Source: an uncultured Ruaniaceae bacterium
Lineage (GTDB): Bacteria > Actinomycetota > Actinomycetes > Actinomycetales > Beutenbergiaceae
DNA: 22,011 bases
Assembly (NCBI GenBank): GCA_938004115.1
Contig: CALKWS010000399.1
Coordinates: forward strand, 1 to 22,011
Reading direction: 5' to 3'
Positions within the stretch are counted from its first letter, which is position 1, and the number at the start of each line of letters is the position of its first letter. The translations under genes and the position numbers were made by a program. Positions 15,697 through 22,011 of the stretch are shown here, in pieces. A model generated the notes under the pieces. That model saw nothing but the letters and a program-made list of their open reading frames with translations, was not told where the DNA came from and did no database searches.

Positions 15697-17418
15697 GTGA
15701 GACAGCCGATGGACGAAGCGACCGCCACCAGCACCGGTCCGCAGACCGGGCAGCCCGGAACCGCTCGCCTGCCACGACCGCTGCGCGCGCTGTTCCGGGT
15801 ATGGCGCAGTTCGCTGCGGGTGCGGGTGATGACCACCACCGTGGTGGTGGGCGTGCTGGGTGTGGGACTGCTCGGCGCGCTGCTGTCCGGGCAGGTCCGC
15901 GACGGGTTGTTCGAGGACCGCCGGGACCAGGTGCTCACCGACGCCGCGGCGCGCACCGAGGAGGCACAGGAGCGCTTCGACTCCCAGATCGCCGCCAACG
16001 TCCAGGATGTGCAGGACGTGGCGAACGACGTCGTCCGGTCCCTGCAGGAGGATGCCGTCGGCAACGTCGGGGTGCTGATCATGCGATCCCCGGCCTCCCA
16101 GGCCCCGTCGGACCTGTTGTTGCCCGCCACCGACCGTGCGCTCGCGGAACGGATCGAGCCGGAACTGCGTGAACAGGTACGGGCCGAGTCCTTCCAGCAG
16201 TGGCAGTCGGTGGCTTTGCCCTCCACGACGGCCGACACCACCGTGCCGGGGATCGCGGTGGGGTCCACCGTCACGCTGCCGATCGTGGGGGAGCACGAGA
16301 TCTACTTCATCTACTCCCTGGCCACCGAGGCGCAGACCCTGGACGTGCTGCAGCAGGTGCTGGTGATCGGCGCCGTGGGACTGGTGGTGATGCTGGTGGT
16401 GATGGCCTGGTACCTCGCGCGCCAGGTCCTGGACCCGGTGCAGTCCGCCGCCCGCACCGCCAGCCGGCTGGCGGAAGGTCAACTGACCGAACGGATGCAG
16501 GTCCGCGGGCACGATGAGCTGGCGGTGCTCGGCTCGGCGTTCAACGACATGGCGCACAGCCTGCAGGACCAGATCGAGCGCCTGGCCGAACTGTCCCGGA
16601 TGCAGCAGCGGTTCGTCTCCGACGTCTCCCACGAGCTACGCACCCCGCTGACGACCATCCGGATGGCCGCTGAGGTCCTGCACGCCGAGCGGGAGGAGTT
16701 CGACGCGGCCCACCGGCGCTCGGTGGAACTGCTCAAGACGCAAGTGGACCGGTTCGAGGAACTGCTGGCCGACCTGCTGGAGATCTCCCGGTTCGACGCC
16801 GGCTCGGCGATGCTCGAGGTGGAGGACATCGACATCCGGGACGTGGTGCAGGACGTGGTGTCGGCCATCGAACCGGTGGTCCAGGACAGCCAGTCGCATC
16901 TGCGGGTCGACCTCCCGCAGCGGGACTGCCGGGCCTCCCTGGATCGACGGCGCGTGGAACGGATCGTGCGCAACCTGCTGGTGAACGCGATCGAGCACGG
17001 CGAGGGCCAACCGATCGATGTGCGGGTCGGGGCCGACGACGTGGCCGTCTCGGTGGTGGTGCGGGACCGGGGCATCGGGATGACCGCACCGCAGGCGGAG
17101 CGGCTGTTCGACCGGTTCTGGCGCGCCGACCCCTCCCGCACCCGCACCCTGGGCGGCACGGGACTCGGCCTGGCGATCTCCCTGGAGGACGCCCGGCTGC
17201 ACGGCGGGACCCTGGAGGCCTGGGGCACCCCCGGGGGCGGAGCCAGCTTCCGCCTCACCATCCCTCGTCGCGCCGGACTGACCGTCACCGACCATCCGCT
17301 GCCGCTGGTACCCGCCCGCGACGCTCCGGAGCCCGCCCCGCAGCACACCGCGCAGGACCCGGCAGGGCCGGCCACGGTGCCGGACCTGGAGGAGCCGGAC
17401 GTGGAGGTGACCCGATGA
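15697..17418 (+). CDS. mtrB: Sensor histidine kinase MtrB
   Basis: The 573-residue product has a membrane helix at about 45-66, an extracytoplasmic sensor region to about 218, a second helix at about 219-243, a HAMP linker, and the kinase core. Catalytic motifs are the H-box SDVSHELRTPL with His312, the N-box RNLLVNAIEHGEG (Asn430), the G1 box DRGIGM (457-462), the F-box LFDRFWRADPSRTR, and the G2 box GGTGLGLAIS (486-495). The last 40 residues are a Pro/Ala-rich tail. It phosphorylates MtrA, encoded 25 bp upstream. Its stop overlaps lpqB as ATGA. The start may be GTG 15697 or ATG 15709, as neither has a strong Shine-Dalgarno. Confidence 0.96.
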   Translation: MRQPMDEATATSTGPQTGQPGTARLPRPLRALFRVWRSSLRVRVMTTTVVVGVLGVGLLGALLSGQVRDGLFEDRRDQVLTDAAARTEEAQERFDSQIAANVQDVQDVANDVVRSLQEDAVGNVGVLIMRSPASQAPSDLLLPATDRALAERIEPELREQVRAESFQQWQSVALPSTTADTTVPGIAVGSTVTLPIVGEHEIYFIYSLATEAQTLDVLQQVLVIGAVGLVVMLVVMAWYLARQVLDPVQSAARTASRLAEGQLTERMQVRGHDELAVLGSAFNDMAHSLQDQIERLAELSRMQQRFVSDVSHELRTPLTTIRMAAEVLHAEREEFDAAHRRSVELLKTQVDRFEELLADLLEISRFDAGSAMLEVEDIDIRDVVQDVVSAIEPVVQDSQSHLRVDLPQRDCRASLDRRRVERIVRNLLVNAIEHGEGQPIDVRVGADDVAVSVVVRDRGIGMTAPQAERLFDRFWRADPSRTRTLGGTGLGLAISLEDARLHGGTLEAWGTPGGGASFRLTIPRRAGLTVTDHPLPLVPARDAPEPAPQHTAQDPAGPATVPDLEEPDVEVTR

Positions 17419-19097
17419 AGCGGCTGCTGGTGCTGCTGATGGCGATCGCGGTCCTGACCGGGTGCGTCTCCTTCCCCGAGGCCGGGCCGGTGCATCGCGG
17501 TATCGAGGGCGCCCCGGAACCGGAAGCGATTTCCCTGGTGGCCGAGGAGCCCCAGCCGGGCGACTCCCCGGAGCAGATCGTGCGGGGCTTCCTGAACGGC
17601 TCCGCGGCCGGCACCACCGACGACTTCGGCGTCGCCCGCAGCTACCTCACCGATGCCACCGCCGAGGTGTGGAACCCGGGGGCGCAGGTGACCATCTACT
17701 CCGGTGAGCACCCGGTCGTGGTGGAGGAGACCGAGGACGGCACCGTCGAGGTGACCGTGACGATCTCCGGCACGGTCGATGACATCGGCGTCTACACCCC
17801 AGCACCGGCCGGGGCGAGCAGTACCTTCCAGTTCGATCTCGGCCAGAGCCAGGGGGGACAGTGGCGCATCGTCGACCTGGACGACGGCGTGCTGGTCTCC
17901 GAGGTCATCTTCGGCTCCCAGTACCGGCAGATCCCGCTGTACTTCCTCAGCCCCGATGCCACCATGCTCGTGCCGGACACCCGCTGGTACCCCCAGCGCA
18001 ACGCCCCGACGGCGGCGATGCGCGGCCTGCTCGCCGGGCCGGTGGACTGGCTGGACGGCGCGGTTTTCAGCGCGATCCCGGCCGATACGTCCCTGAGTTT
18101 CGGTGCGGTCACCGCCTCCGGGGGTACCGCGCAGGTGGACCTGACCGATCAGGCGTTCCAGGCCGACGCCACCGCCCGACAACTCATCCGCGCCCAGATC
18201 GAGCAGACCCTGCTCGGACTGCCCCAGGTGCAACGGGTGGAGATCACCGTCGACGGGGTCGAGTGGGACTCCCCGGTACCCGGACTGGAGGTCGGCTCCG
18301 ACCCGCCGGTGGGTCGCACGCCGGTGGTACTGGATACCACCGACTACACCCTGGGCACCTTCACCAGCCTGGCCACCGACCCGATCAGCACCTTGGACGA
18401 TGCCGTGCCGCTGCAGGAGTGGGACCCGCGGGCGCTCGCGCTCGGGTACGGCGACGAACCCGCCGTCATGCTCTCCGGCTCCGACGACCTCACGATCGTG
18501 CCCACCTCCGGGGGGCCCGACCCGGTGGTGCTCGCCCAGTTGCCGGACCTGGCGGATCCCAGTTATGACCGCCACGGGTGGATCTGGACCGGCGCACGTC
18601 AGAACGCCGGTGAGTTGCTCGCGGTGCGGGCCACCGGGGAGATCCAACCGGTGGCCGCGGAGGTGCTCGACGGCGGTGAACTGCTCGCGCTGCGGGTGAG
18701 CCGGGAAGGCGCCCGGGTGGCGATGGTGGTGGACATCGACGGGGCGATCGCGGTGGAGGTGCACGCCGTGGTCCGCGACGCCGCCGGGGTACCGCAGCGT
18801 CTGGGCCAGGGGGTGCAGGTGTTGCCGCAGCTCGTTGAGGCCTCCGCCGTGGTGTGGGTGGACGAGCAGCACCTGGCGGTGCTCGGCAGGTCCGGCACCA
18901 CCACCACGGTGCACCTCAGTCCTGTGGGTGGCCGGATGCAGCAACTGCCCACGGTCCCGGACGCGGTGGACATCGCCTCGGCCCGCGGGGACCGGGAACT
19001 GTACGCCGTCACCGCCGACGGCGACCTGTACGCCCGCAGCGGGCTGGGCTGGCGGCGGGTGGCGGGGGATGTAGCCCTCCCGACGTTCCCGGGCTGA
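17415..19097 (+). CDS. lpqB: Lipoprotein LpqB
   Basis: The 560-residue product begins with a lipoprotein signal, MKRLLVLLMAIAVLTGC, with lipobox LTGC and lipidated Cys17. A GerMN-like domain lies at about 200-280 (RGLLAGPVDWLDGAVFSAIP onward), and the C-terminal half is repetitive beta-strand sequence of the LpqB propeller type. LpqB is reported to interact with the sensor part of MtrB and modulate MtrA phosphorylation. The gene order mtrA-mtrB-lpqB and the 4-bp ATGA overlap with mtrB identify it firmly. Function is outside the membrane, in the cell-wall compartment. Confidence 0.95.
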   Translation: MKRLLVLLMAIAVLTGCVSFPEAGPVHRGIEGAPEPEAISLVAEEPQPGDSPEQIVRGFLNGSAAGTTDDFGVARSYLTDATAEVWNPGAQVTIYSGEHPVVVEETEDGTVEVTVTISGTVDDIGVYTPAPAGASSTFQFDLGQSQGGQWRIVDLDDGVLVSEVIFGSQYRQIPLYFLSPDATMLVPDTRWYPQRNAPTAAMRGLLAGPVDWLDGAVFSAIPADTSLSFGAVTASGGTAQVDLTDQAFQADATARQLIRAQIEQTLLGLPQVQRVEITVDGVEWDSPVPGLEVGSDPPVGRTPVVLDTTDYTLGTFTSLATDPISTLDDAVPLQEWDPRALALGYGDEPAVMLSGSDDLTIVPTSGGPDPVVLAQLPDLADPSYDRHGWIWTGARQNAGELLAVRATGEIQPVAAEVLDGGELLALRVSREGARVAMVVDIDGAIAVEVHAVVRDAAGVPQRLGQGVQVLPQLVEASAVVWVDEQHLAVLGRSGTTTTVHLSPVGGRMQQLPTVPDAVDIASARGDRELYAVTADGDLYARSGLGWRRVAGDVALPTFPG

Positions 19098-19148
19098 GCG
19101 CGTTCCGGCGGCGCGCGCCCGCCGTCGTCCCGGATCGCGGGCCGGCCG

Positions 19149-19191
19149 CCGTCCACAAGGACGGGCACAGGAGCCACCGTCCACAGACGGT
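19149..19191. repeat. Twin palindromes with DnaA-box-like CCGTCCACA
   Basis: Two perfect hairpins follow lpqB. One is CCGTCC-ACAA-GGACGG (19149-19164), the other ACCGTC-CACA-GACGGT (19176-19191). Each contains CCGTCCACA, at 19149-19157 and 19177-19185. That sequence matches the actinobacterial DnaA box TTGTCCACA at seven of nine positions. They could be paired terminator hairpins for mtrAB-lpqB, without T-tracts, or protein-binding sites ahead of comF. Confidence 0.55.
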
Positions 19192-19225
19192 GACGGCCCG
19201 GCCACTGCCGGGTGTCCGTAGCCGC

Positions 19226-19231
19226 CACCCT
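19226..19231 (+). promoter_or_regulatory. Candidate -10 box, leaderless comF mRNA
   Basis: CACCCT ends 6 nt before the ATG at 19238. It keeps the key A and final T but is otherwise a poor -10, and no Shine-Dalgarno is present. The spacing is its main support. Confidence 0.35.
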
Positions 19232-19237
19232 GACCGG

Positions 19238-20029
19238 ATGCCGCGCCCGCTCGATCGACTCCGCTCCGCCCGGCACGTATCCGGAGTGCGGGAGATCGGC
19301 GCCGACCTGATCTCGCTGCTGCTGCCGGTCGGGTGCGCCGGGTGCGGCCGCTGGGACGTGGGCATCTGTCCCTCCTGCCGGGCGCTCTGGCGGGGCCCGC
19401 TGCGCCGCTGCGAGGACGAGACCGTGTCCCTGGCCGCCCAGGAGCACCCGCCACGACCGGCGCTACCGGTGTGGGCGCTGACGGCCTACCGCGGCGGCGC
19501 GCGCCGCATGATCGTGCAGTGGAAGAACCACGGCCGGGCCGACCTGGGGCCGTTCTTCACCGACGTGGGCGGGCACATCGCCCGCCAGGTGGTTCCGCTG
19601 CTGGCCGGCGCGCAGGGGCCGGAGGGCCTGACCCTGGTGCCCGCCCCCTCGGGCTGGCGTCGCCGCTTGCGGCGGCAACTCGTGGTGGCGGACCTGGCCC
19701 GTGCCGTCGCCACCGGCCTGGACCAGTCGAGCGGGGCGGCGCCCGGGGCCGTGCCCCCGGTGCACGTCGCCGACGTGCTGCGTACCCCCGACGGCTCCTT
19801 ACATCGCCTCGGCGCCAGTCAGCGGACCGCCGCCAGGCGCGTGCGGCTGCGCCCGGGCAGGGCCGTGCGGCGGGCGGTCCGGGGGCCGGTGCTGCTGGTC
19901 GACGACGTGGTCACCACCGGGGCGACGTTGGCGGCCTGCCGGCGGGTGCTCGAGGCCCGCGGCGCGCGGGTTCTCGGTGCCGTGGTGCTGGCCGCCACCC
20001 CCTCACCGGGCAGCACCATCTGGAGGTGA
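19238..20029 (+). CDS. comF: ComF family protein, phosphoribosyltransferase fold
   Basis: The 263-residue product has an N-terminal four-cysteine zinc finger (Cys33, Cys36, Cys44, Cys47) and a C-terminal phosphoribosyltransferase domain with the PRPP-binding loop VLLVDDVVTTGATLAAC (Asp222, Asp223). ComF proteins take part in DNA uptake in competent bacteria. In actinobacteria the gene is conserved between lpqB and hpf, and its role is unproven. The frame is open far upstream into lpqB. ATG 19238 was chosen because it is the start closest to the zinc finger that matches the usual family length and lies downstream of the lpqB stop. Confidence 0.88.
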   Translation: MPRPLDRLRSARHVSGVREIGADLISLLLPVGCAGCGRWDVGICPSCRALWRGPLRRCEDETVSLAAQEHPPRPALPVWALTAYRGGARRMIVQWKNHGRADLGPFFTDVGGHIARQVVPLLAGAQGPEGLTLVPAPSGWRRRLRRQLVVADLARAVATGLDQSSGAAPGAVPPVHVADVLRTPDGSLHRLGASQRTAARRVRLRPGRAVRRAVRGPVLLVDDVVTTGATLAACRRVLEARGARVLGAVVLAATPSPGSTIWR

Positions 20030-20043
20030 ACGATCCACGGCGG

Positions 20044-20104
20044 GTGCGCTGCGGGGCCGGGGGCGCACGCTGCCGCGGGCGGCCGCGGACCCCGCCGGCG
20101 GGGT
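20044..20104 (+). terminator. Hairpin cluster after comF
   Basis: Three inverted repeats follow the comF stop: GTGCGC/GCGCAC (20044-20068, 13-nt loop), CCGCGG-GCGG-CCGCGG (20073-20088), and the perfect palindrome ACCCCGCCGGCGGGGT (20089-20104). No T-tract follows. Such GC hairpin clusters are common at actinobacterial gene ends. They separate comF from the hpf promoter region. Confidence 0.45.
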
Positions 20105-20162
20105 GCGCGATCTGGTCCGTGGCGGATGTCGTGTTCCGGTAGGCAAAGCGGTCGCGGCACAG

Positions 20163-20168
20163 TAGCGT
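20163..20168 (+). promoter_or_regulatory. Candidate -10 box of the hpf leader
   Basis: TAGCGT fits TAnnnT and ends 6 nt before an ATG at 20175, the same spacing as the leaderless genes here. Transcription from about 20175 would give hpf a 5' leader of about 138 nt. No clear -35 is visible. Confidence 0.45.
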
Positions 20169-20174
20169 CGAGGT

Positions 20175-20240
20175 ATGGAACGCCGATCGTGCGAGCGACC
20201 GAAGGGGGTGATGAGGTTCCACCGACGCTGCTGGATCTGA
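20175..20240 (+). CDS. Possible 21-codon leader peptide upstream of hpf
   Basis: An ATG placed 6 nt after a TAGCGT box opens 21 codons ending in TGA at 20238-20240. The peptide begins MERRSCERPKG, contains a second possible start (ATG 20211 after AAGGGGG) and ends MRFHRRCWI, so it is short, basic and holds two cysteines and a tryptophan near its end. The stop codon lies in the loop of the first leader hairpin (20227-20249). That is the arrangement expected if ribosome position alters leader folding. There is no protein-family evidence. It could be an unread part of a structured 5' leader. Confidence 0.35.
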   Translation: MERRSCERPKGVMRFHRRCWI

Positions 20241-20296
20241 GCCAGCGGCAGCACTACCACCAGCCGGGATCGCTGCGCTGATCCCGAACCTTTCTT
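20227..20296 (+). promoter_or_regulatory. Candidate attenuator in the hpf 5' leader
   Basis: The first hairpin pairs 20227-20234 with 20242-20249 (eight pairs, one G-U), with the leader-peptide stop in its loop. The second pairs CGGGATC (20265-20271) with GATCCCG (20280-20286) across an 8-nt loop and is followed by AACC and TTTCTT (20291-20296), the most T-rich tract near any hairpin in this window. An alternative pairing of 20244-20252 with 20272-20279, with one bulge, would compete with the first hairpin and engage the terminator loop. The hpf Shine-Dalgarno begins 7 nt after the T-tract. I infer attenuation or another leader RNA switch. The known raiA RNA motif is an alternative. Confidence 0.45.
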
Positions 20297-20302
20297 GACA
20301 CC

Positions 20303-20307
20303 GGAGG
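20303..20307 (+). promoter_or_regulatory. Shine-Dalgarno of hpf
   Basis: GGAGG lies 5 nt before ATG 20313 and fixes the start. It rules out the in-frame TTG at 20295, which would place the ribosome-binding site inside the gene. Confidence 0.75.
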
Positions 20308-20312
20308 TCGTC

Positions 20313-21023
20313 ATGGAAATCGTCGTCGTCAGTCGCCACACCGAGGTACAGGACCGCTTCCGCAGACATGCGGAGGAGAAGTTGGCAAAGGTCAGCCAAC
20401 TGTCGCCCTATGCCCAACGGGTCGATGTGGAGGTGACGCACGAACGTAACCCGCGCCTTGCGGACAAGGCTGAACGGGTGGAACTGACGGTGAAGGCGAA
20501 GGGTCCGGTGGTCCGGGCCGAGGCCAGTGCGCAGGACAGGTATGCCGCGCTGGACCTGGCGAGCGGGAAGTTGATGGAACGGCTCCGCCGGGCGCGCGAC
20601 CGACGCAAGAACCACAAGGGCAGGCCCAGCGTGCGCGACCTGCCCGAGGTGGTGCCGGCGGAACTGCTCCCCGAGCATGGATCCGCGGCGGCCGACGGCC
20701 TACCCGGCGGCCGGCCTGCCGATGACGGACAGCCGCAGGAGTCCGCATCCGGGCAGCCCGCACCTCCCTCCGAACCCGGCGTAGCGGTGGAGGAGCAGCT
20801 GGGTGACTCCCCGGTGATCATCCGGCAGAAGGTGCACGAGACCGAGCCGATGAGCGTGGACCAGGCGCTCACCGAGATGGAACTGGTGGGTCACCCCTTC
20901 TACCTGTTCATCGACGAGGAGACCCGCCAGCCCTGCGTGGTCTACCACCGGCACGGCTGGACCTACGGCGTGATCCGGCTGAACTACACCGCCCAGCCCA
21001 TCGAATCGACCGTCACGGTCTGA
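20313..21023 (+). CDS. hpf: Ribosome hibernation-promoting factor, long form
   Basis: The 236-residue product is a long-form HPF/RaiA protein. Residues 1-100 form the ribosome-binding domain (MEIVVVSRHTEVQDRFRRHAEE, then VELTVKAKGPVVRAEASAQDRYAALDLASGKL). A flexible Pro/Ala/Gly-rich linker follows at about 112-165. Residues 167-225 form the C-terminal dimerisation domain (VIIRQKVHETEPMSVDQALTEMELVGHPFYLFID and VVYHRHGWTYGVIRL). Such proteins pair 70S ribosomes into inactive 100S dimers, or stabilise idle ribosomes, during stress or stationary phase. The linker is long for the family. The gene has a true leader and Shine-Dalgarno, unlike most neighbours, which suggests separate post-transcriptional control. 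Confidence 0.96.
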   Translation: MEIVVVSRHTEVQDRFRRHAEEKLAKVSQLSPYAQRVDVEVTHERNPRLADKAERVELTVKAKGPVVRAEASAQDRYAALDLASGKLMERLRRARDRRKNHKGRPSVRDLPEVVPAELLPEHGSAAADGLPGGRPADDGQPQESASGQPAPPSEPGVAVEEQLGDSPVIIRQKVHETEPMSVDQALTEMELVGHPFYLFIDEETRQPCVVYHRHGWTYGVIRLNYTAQPIESTVTV

Positions 21024-21045
21024 CCCTGCGGGCACGTCCGAACTG

Positions 21046-22011
21046 GTGAGCACATCTGAACTGAAGGCCCCGAGCCTGCGCGGCAGCGTCCGCCGGCTCA
21101 GCGGGGCCCAGGCACGCAGGCTCGCCATCAGCGCCCAGGGCCTGGCCGGCGCACCGGCGCAGGCCAGGCCCGCCGGCGCGGTCACCATGCGGCACCTGCA
21201 ATCGGTGATCGACCGGGTCGGGTTGCTCCAGATCGACTCGGTCAACGTGCTCGCCCGCGCCCACCTGCTGCCGCTGCAGGCCAGGCTGGGTCCCTACGAC
21301 ACCGCCCTGGTGGACCGCGCCACCCGCGGGACCCCGGCCCGGCCCCGGCGGCTGGTGGAGTGCTGGGCCCACGAGGCGTCGCTGGTGCCTCCTGCCACGT
21401 ACCGGTTGCTCCGGTGGCGGATGGCCCAGCCGCGCAGGCAACAGCGCCTGCGGGCACTGCGGGAGGCCCACCCCGGCTTGTTCGAGCAGATCCTGGCGCT
21501 GATCACCGATCATGGCCCGCTGACCGCGGCCCAGGTGCACGCCGACCTGGGTCACGCCCGCCCCCCGAAGGAACACTGGGGCTGGAACTGGACGGTGGCC
21601 AAACAACTGCTGGAGGCTGCCTTCGGGGCGGGGGAGTTGGCCGTCGCCCACCGCACCGCGCAGTTCGAGCGTGCCTACGACCTGCCGTCCCGTGTCCTGC
21701 CGGCACCGGGATGGTCCGAGGAGGCGCCGCCCCAGCAGGAGGCGATCACCGAACTGGTGGCGATCGCCGCCCGTGCCCACGGCATCGGCAGCGCCACCTG
21801 CCTGGCCGACTACTTCCGCCTGCCCGTGGCCGCCACGAGGACGGCGATCGAGGCACTGGTCGCCACCGGCGCGATCGAACCGGTGCATGTGCCGCACTGG
21901 CCGGTTCCGCTGTACAAGCACACCGAGGTGCCGGTGCCGCGAACGGTGAACGGCCGGGCGCTGCTCGCCCCGTTCGATCCCCTGGTCTTCGAGCGGCGCC
22001 GGCTGCAGGCC
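21046..22011 (+). CDS. YcaQ/AlkX-like DNA glycosylase, partial at window end
   Basis: From GTG 21046 the frame stays open for 322 codons to the window edge, so the 3' end is missing. The product is a winged-helix (HTH_42) protein of the YcaQ/AlkZ-like superfamily, with LLQIDSVNVLARAHLL at about residues 60-75 and LAPFDPLVFERRR near the visible end. The Q62-I-D64 triplet corresponds to the QxD catalytic motif of the YcaQ/AlkX branch, which unhooks DNA interstrand crosslinks, rather than the QxQ motif of AlkZ. The start lies 23 bp after the hpf stop without a clear Shine-Dalgarno. An imperfect 14-bp direct repeat spans the start, encoding TSEL twice in the extended frame, so the exact start is uncertain. 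Confidence 0.85.
   Translation, partial: MSTSELKAPSLRGSVRRLSGAQARRLAISAQGLAGAPAQARPAGAVTMRHLQSVIDRVGLLQIDSVNVLARAHLLPLQARLGPYDTALVDRATRGTPARPRRLVECWAHEASLVPPATYRLLRWRMAQPRRQQRLRALREAHPGLFEQILALITDHGPLTAAQVHADLGHARPPKEHWGWNWTVAKQLLEAAFGAGELAVAHRTAQFERAYDLPSRVLPAPGWSEEAPPQQEAITELVAIAARAHGIGSATCLADYFRLPVAATRTAIEALVATGAIEPVHVPHWPVPLYKHTEVPVPRTVNGRALLAPFDPLVFERRRLQA

Noticed and set aside
16479..19454. Open frame of 991 codons on the minus strand, opposite mtrB and lpqB
   Set aside because: It lies antisense to two certain genes, is full of Arg/Gly/His/Ser low-complexity sequence and shows no domain. Very GC-rich genes produce such shadows because stop codons are rare in the opposite frames.
20295..20300. 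TTGACA before hpf as a -35 or TTG start
   Set aside because: A matching -10 would fall inside hpf, and starting at TTG would put the clear GGAGG inside the gene. ATG 20313 fits the family start.

Overview
The window reads as ordinary chromosome of a very GC-rich actinomycete (about 70% GC by eye, GC-rich third codon positions, GTG starts common). Gene content and order (manB-type mutase, ahcY, mtrA-mtrB-lpqB, comF, long-form hpf, and a MoxR/DUF58/DUF4350/DUF4129 block) are typical of Actinomycetota. A member of the Micrococcales is likely, but I cannot name the genus. I see no mobile element, prophage, CRISPR array, rRNA or tRNA, and every large gene is intact. The left edge cuts just upstream of, or slightly inside, a DUF5719-type gene. 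The right edge cuts a YcaQ/AlkX-like gene.

Layout. 1-2.0 kb: a membrane-anchored DUF5719-type protein, then a 399-bp gap with hairpins and one doubtful small ORF. 2.0-4.6 kb: a zincin-fold protein with an eroded active site, divergent from a DUF3499 protein, which is followed by the phosphohexomutase (manB) and a Trm112-like protein. 4.7-7.4 kb: a PatB/MalY-type C-S lyase divergent from S-adenosylhomocysteine hydrolase, two enzymes that can both yield homocysteine. 7.5-9.5 kb: an RDD membrane protein divergent from a SpoIIM-like membrane protein, with 19 bp between their start codons. 9.5-14.9 kb: a minus-strand operon of five genes joined by 1-4 bp overlaps (GPDPase-type membrane protein, DUF4129, DUF4350, MoxR ATPase, DUF58). 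15.0-19.1 kb: the mtrA-mtrB-lpqB envelope signalling operon. 19.2-22.0 kb: comF, hpf and the truncated YcaQ/AlkX-like gene.

How it works together. Much of the window concerns the cell envelope: sugar-phosphate supply (manB), envelope stress and division signalling (MtrAB-LpqB), and a MoxR/DUF58 chaperone-like module with RDD and SpoIIM membrane proteins beside it. The other genes serve the methyl cycle, ribosome hibernation and DNA repair.

The most interesting signals are regulatory. First, nearly every gene that heads a transcription unit has a -10-like hexamer of the form nAnnnT ending 6 or 7 nt before its start codon, as expected for leaderless mRNAs. Second, the RDD/SpoIIM pair appears to share one overlapping, back-to-back -10 region. 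Third, hpf is different: its -10-like box lies 6 nt before a 21-codon leader ORF, which is followed by two hairpins, the second with a short T-rich tract, and then a good Shine-Dalgarno before hpf. That arrangement suggests an attenuator or structured 5' leader. Fourth, two palindromes, each containing a DnaA-box-like CCGTCCACA, lie between lpqB and comF.
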